From positions 27,563,611 to 27,627,610 of the forward strand of contig CM025850.1 in the NCBI GenBank assembly GCA_003952965.2: a stretch of 64,000 nt of DNA. Direction: 5' to 3'. Source of the stretch: Morella rubra. Taxonomy: Eukaryota > Streptophyta > Magnoliopsida > Fagales > Myricaceae. The notes beneath the pieces were generated by a model. The model was not told the origin of the DNA and searched no databases. It saw nothing but the letters and a program-made list of their open reading frames with translations. The translations under genes and the position numbers were made by a program. Each line of letters opens with the position of its first letter. Within the stretch, counting starts at the first letter, position 1. Shown piece after piece: positions 60,038-64,000 of the stretch.

Positions 60038-62246
60038 AAACGGCGTTATGTTGTGGAGTGGACGGCATTACAAAAAACAACGGGGGTAATTCCTGTACCA
60101 GGTGCTTGACCTACTCAATTAAATATAACATTCTTACCTCGAACTCTAAATTTCTTCCATGATGTTTCACTTCAAAAGTTAAAAAAGACCCCACAAAAGA
60201 CAAATAATTATGCAACCTCCTTTTTTTTTTTTTCCCCACTACTCGTTGAAAATTCTTGCTTTCATACCTAATGGCCTAGATTATAGGGGTAGGTACCGTT
60301 TTATAAATGTCGGGAGTTCTTGGACTGTATGGCCTTAAAATCGCTGTCACATGGTCTTTCAAAGGTAGGTTTTTTAGACCAAAATAATGGAGCGAGAATG
60401 GGAATCTGCGTCCTAACTTTGTCTCATTGGTCGAAGCAGACATCCTTGAACATTACCTTTAAAAAGTCCAAAAAATTATTATATTTTTCATATTTTAATT
60501 ATCGGATTTTTTAAGTTTGTAATTCAAATTACCAAATTGGACAGATGGTAATTCAAAATACCAATAATTTTACCCATTGTATCTGTGTTAAAATATTACC
60601 GGTAAAACTCTAAAAAAAAAAAGGTCAAATGTTACAATTTTATTGATCAAATAATAATATGGGGTACAAAGTGTAAAATTATTGATAATTTGAGATATAA
60701 TGTGTTAAATTTTAGTAGTTTAAAGTGTAAATTACAATATATGTAAATAGTTAGAGAGTGCAAAGTATAATTTAAAAAATAAAAGTTTTTATTTACCCCA
60801 AATTCATGCTGAAAACATTTTCTTTGAATTTTTAATTGTTATGATTTTTAACATTTATAGCACATTAATTCTTAATTTTTTTACAAACTTTTATGGGAAT
60901 GGTAAAATGCATGAAGTGTTATACACTCAAGAACATTATTCTTTGATAAACAAAATAAAAGTAGATGACCAATATGCAGAAGTTGGTACCAAACTTTTCT
61001 AGTGTGCAACTAATCTAATTTCCACAATGAGGTGGGCTCATCAAAATGATGAACTGCAAGAAAGAGAATCTCCGAGCAGGACCCACTTAAGGAAGTGGGC
61101 CATAGTGCCCAATTCTTGCTTCTTATTGGTGGGACCACAAAGGCAGTACAAGTAGCAGTGTTATCGAGCAGTGTTTCAGAGAAGAGTTTGCTGGCTCGTA
61201 AAAAAGGAAAAAAAAAAAAATTTTGGGAAGAGTGTGGTGGCCACTGGCTCCGAGTCCCACTTCCTTCTTGGATAGGTGCCATTCCTTGCCTTCGATCTTC
61301 TGGTGTTCGGCCAAGCTCAACTATCCTCCAATCCGATGTCTGGTGGTGGCCGATCTGTGGGTCCTTCATTTCCTGCACTTTTCTATCCCAGCGATCCCAC
61401 GTGGTTAACAGGAACGATAAGATAAGCCGAGCTTTTGAACCCCACTAATGTGTGGATTCTAATCTTTTTACTCAAGCAGGGCATCCATTTTCTGCATAGT
61501 GGACTGTAACTAGTTGTCATAGTCATTGGAAAACTTGATTTGATAGCGCCATGGCTGAGTTGCCCATATCATGCAGGTTTTTGGGATCAAACTATTTTCT
61601 TCATTCTCCACGCTTGATTAGCAAAAGTTTTTCTTTAGCTTTAATGACATTTTCTCCTCTTCCTGGACTACCATCTCTCTGGTTTCTTCCTCTGATAAAA
61701 CTTTTACCAAATCCAACTTAGATTTCACTTCAAAATTCTAATGTACTTGTGTACTGGATAAAGGTAACCAAAATATCTTTGACAGGAAAGCAACTGTGCG
61801 TGGGATATTTTGTTATTTGAAGTCCTTCAAGATTTGACCTTAACATTTATTTTTAGCAGATAAGACAGGTAAATACAAGATCAACAATTTTGTATGTAGA
61901 ATTCCAATTGGGGATGTCTCTTTATTTAACCAAGTTGAATCAAATTCTGTTGCAGAGCAACAATACCAGTTGATTTAAACAGAGAGTCATGGAAGTGTAC
62001 AGTGGAATTCTAGGCATTCTGAAACCTTATTAGAACATCTAAAGAACACCCAAATATATCTTCTAGAGCCAAGCTTTTAGAAGATTTATTAAAAAAATTT
62101 ATACACAGAAGGGAAAATGGGATAAAAGGAAATAGGAAAAAAAGCCAAAATCCCATGAAAAGGAGTACCAAACAGAACCAAATCCCAGCAAAAGTGTCCA
62201 ACTCTAAACTGAGAAGTTACTGAAACCAAACTGAACCCTGCTCAGA

Positions 62247-62287
62247 GGAAAAAAGAAAGAAAGAAAGAAAGAAAGAAAAGAAAGAAA
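62247..62287. repeat. (GAAA)n microsatellite
   Basis: Tandem GAAA units with one interruption, in gene-free sequence. Confidence 0.85.
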
Positions 62288-64000
62288 CCAAGTCGAGCCT
62301 TAAACAAGTGTCAAGTTGTAAACAAGTGAAATGCTTGTCATAATCTGACCAAAGACTTTCAGGTGAGGAGGAGGAGACAGCATGAATCTTTACAACAGCG
62401 CCCCCGGGGCCCCATGCAGGATTTGATTAAGCACCAAGAGGAATCATAGCTTTTTATACTCACAAATGGACTATCATGGCCCTGTATGAATAATAACACA
62501 TCTGCACTCCAGACACACTTGATCAGGGGCCTATCAACCCCACCACCATTTTATCTTTTGTGGCCATACACCCCCGTTTATTATTATTACAGATACTTGA
62601 TCTATCTGCTTCTGCAGAAAAAATCAAGCTAATCTGTCACATACTCATGACCCCCATTAAAATATGTTTTTAAGTATCCATATTATGCAGAAAGAAGACA
62701 ATCCTTAGCCTCCACAAATCCGAATCCAACTCATTTTTTTTGTGTACTCTCCCCTTTCATCTTTATCTAGCTACTTGTATATTAATCCTATCCAGAGAAT
62801 AAAGAAACGATGAGCACCTTGGTTCTCTTAAGCACTTGCAGATAAATTATTCTTTCTCTTACTAGTGAATCAGAAGTTATTATCTCGTGTTCTTTCCTTT
62901 CTTTCTCGTTTCTCTTGAGTTGAATCAGAAGTCATCTTCTTAGTTGAGTAACATCTTGAATCTGAGCACTTAGAAGCACACACTAGATCCTTAGGTATTG
63001 GTTAAAAATGGCAGATGGAGGACTATATCAGTCAAGGCCTTTAGGCAAGCAAAAGCATCCTTAATGGCATGCGTACGTGGATCTAGCAAAGAGGATTGGC
63101 TGAGCATATATCAATACGTCACATACAATATGTCAGATTCCTGTTAGTTATTCTATCATCATTGTCTGATCAGCCGACAAGTAAAATTTCACCAAACGAT
63201 CTTGAAGAAGAAAAAACTTTAGCGAAAGAAAACTACTTTTATGTCTCCAGAGGTAATCTCTATTCAGAAATGGTAAACTACGCATGTTGTTGGCCAATAC
63301 AAATGATTTATTAATTCTTGCAGTTTTTTCTTCTGGAAAAAGAAGAAAAAACTATACGCATTGAAGAAATTAACTTGAATTACATTTTTTTCATCATCAC
63401 CTTCTTTCTCGAGTTTTTTTTTTTTTTCTCGTCTGTTCCTATTCAAACAATTTTCCGTCTCATGAACTCATGAACTTCCCAATACCCTTAAAAAGAATCC
63501 TCTAAATAATTTCCTCCGTGAAAACTGAAAACTGCATGTTTTTCTGTTTTTCCAAACAAGCTCTGAATTTAGAGCCAAAACGTTTAAAAGGAAGTGATTC
63601 GTATTCGATGCAGTGGGTGGAAGAGACCTGGCCAGTAAAAATATCTGCCGAGTCGGTTAGGCAATCAGCCACAGGTTCCACTTGATTCGTGTCGCATGTT
63701 GAATCACCAAATCGTGTCTGCACGTACTCTGCCTAGCACCGCTCGCTTCGGTAGGTCTGAGACAAGAACCGAAGCCTGTTTACTAGCGCATGCAGCCAAG
63801 TAATTGAAACTAAGAATTGCATAAAGCCAGCAGGTTCATTGGACTGCAGCTTGCATCCACGAATGGGTCCGTGTTTGAATTATTGACTTAGTGTGCCTGG
63901 ACTTCAGCGTACTAGCAATATTCTGCAAACTTCTTGGTGGGATCACTCGCAAGGCCAATCATGCTGGAACGCATAGTCATGCTCTGTAAAGCACAGTTAT

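Larger units (their letters stand above)
58716..64000. other. Aux/IAA 5' region then gene-free interval to the window end
   Basis: 58716-60100 is the likely leader and promoter of the Aux/IAA gene, with a (CT)n and two GAGACA motifs. 60.2-61.0 kb is AT-rich. 61.0-64.0 kb shows no coding region I can support. It includes a (GAAA)n near 62247-62287 and a perfect 12-bp hairpin near 63324-63353. Frames at 61010-61448 and 63502-63723 lack recognisable domains. Confidence 0.4.

Noticed and set aside
61010..61448. Frames of 117-122 aa on both strands
   Set aside because: Mutual shadows without motifs. No gene model could be built.
63324..63353. Perfect 12-bp hairpin as a miRNA precursor or terminator
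   Set aside because: Too short for a plant miRNA precursor and composed of T- and A-rich runs; no transcript context.
1..64000. CRISPR arrays, operons, tRNA or rRNA genes
   Set aside because: No regularly spaced repeats, no bacterial gene layout. No tRNA cloverleaf or rRNA sequence was noticed on either strand. The iMet-like 12-mer at 46891 is a retrotransposon primer site.

Overview
This is nuclear DNA of a flowering plant, almost certainly a eudicot. Genes are split by AT-rich GT...AG introns, intergenic DNA is long and full of microsatellites and foldback elements, and there is a Ty3/gypsy retrotransposon with a tRNA-iMet primer site. Every confident gene belongs to a plant or chloroplast family. 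From memory, the Arabidopsis relatives of five of them lie close together on chromosome 4 (METTL5, TIE1, XTH26, the chloroplast EF-Ts polyprotein PETs, IAA27), so this looks like a conserved block that has been expanded by repeats.

Layout. 0-10 kb holds two xyloglucan endotransglucosylase/hydrolase (XTH) genes on the minus strand. The second has a 3.5 kb third intron that contains an inverted copy of its own exons 1-3. 11.4-12.2 kb is a decayed CAF1-type deadenylase. 12.9-15.1 kb is a glyoxal-oxidase-like gene (minus) with one frameshift. 15-20 kb has no gene I recognise. 20.3-21.9 kb is a TIE1/SPEAR transcriptional repressor (minus). 22-32 kb is intergenic and contains two orphan 3' exons plus several blocks that read as interleaved copies of other parts of the window. 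34-40 kb is the chloroplast PSRP-7/EF-Ts polyprotein (plus), with triplicated acidic-linker exons. 41.5-47.4 kb is a degenerate chromovirus-type gypsy element with a 5-bp target duplication. 48-52.5 kb is the rRNA adenine methyltransferase METTL5 (minus, nine exons), with a small element inserted in an intron. 55.2-58.7 kb is an Aux/IAA repressor of the IAA8/9/27 type (minus). 59-64 kb has no supported gene.

The genes do not form one pathway. XTH remodels cell walls. Aux/IAA and TIE1 are repressors acting in auxin and TCP-controlled development. PETs and METTL5 serve chloroplast and cytosolic translation.

The most unusual signals are: (1) the ~1.66 kb inverted repeat inside an XTH intron, which would give a hairpin pre-mRNA if real; (2) at least three tracts (about 6.24-6.53, 25.29-25.55 and 28.61-29.08 kb) that alternate every 10-40 bases between two other segments of this same window, a pattern that points to assembly or consensus error more than to biology; (3) a duplicated exon array in PETs in which one copy has a frameshift that splicing could avoid. 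The mosaics and the hairpin should be tested against raw reads before any biological reading. All splice sites were placed by eye and no transcript data were available.
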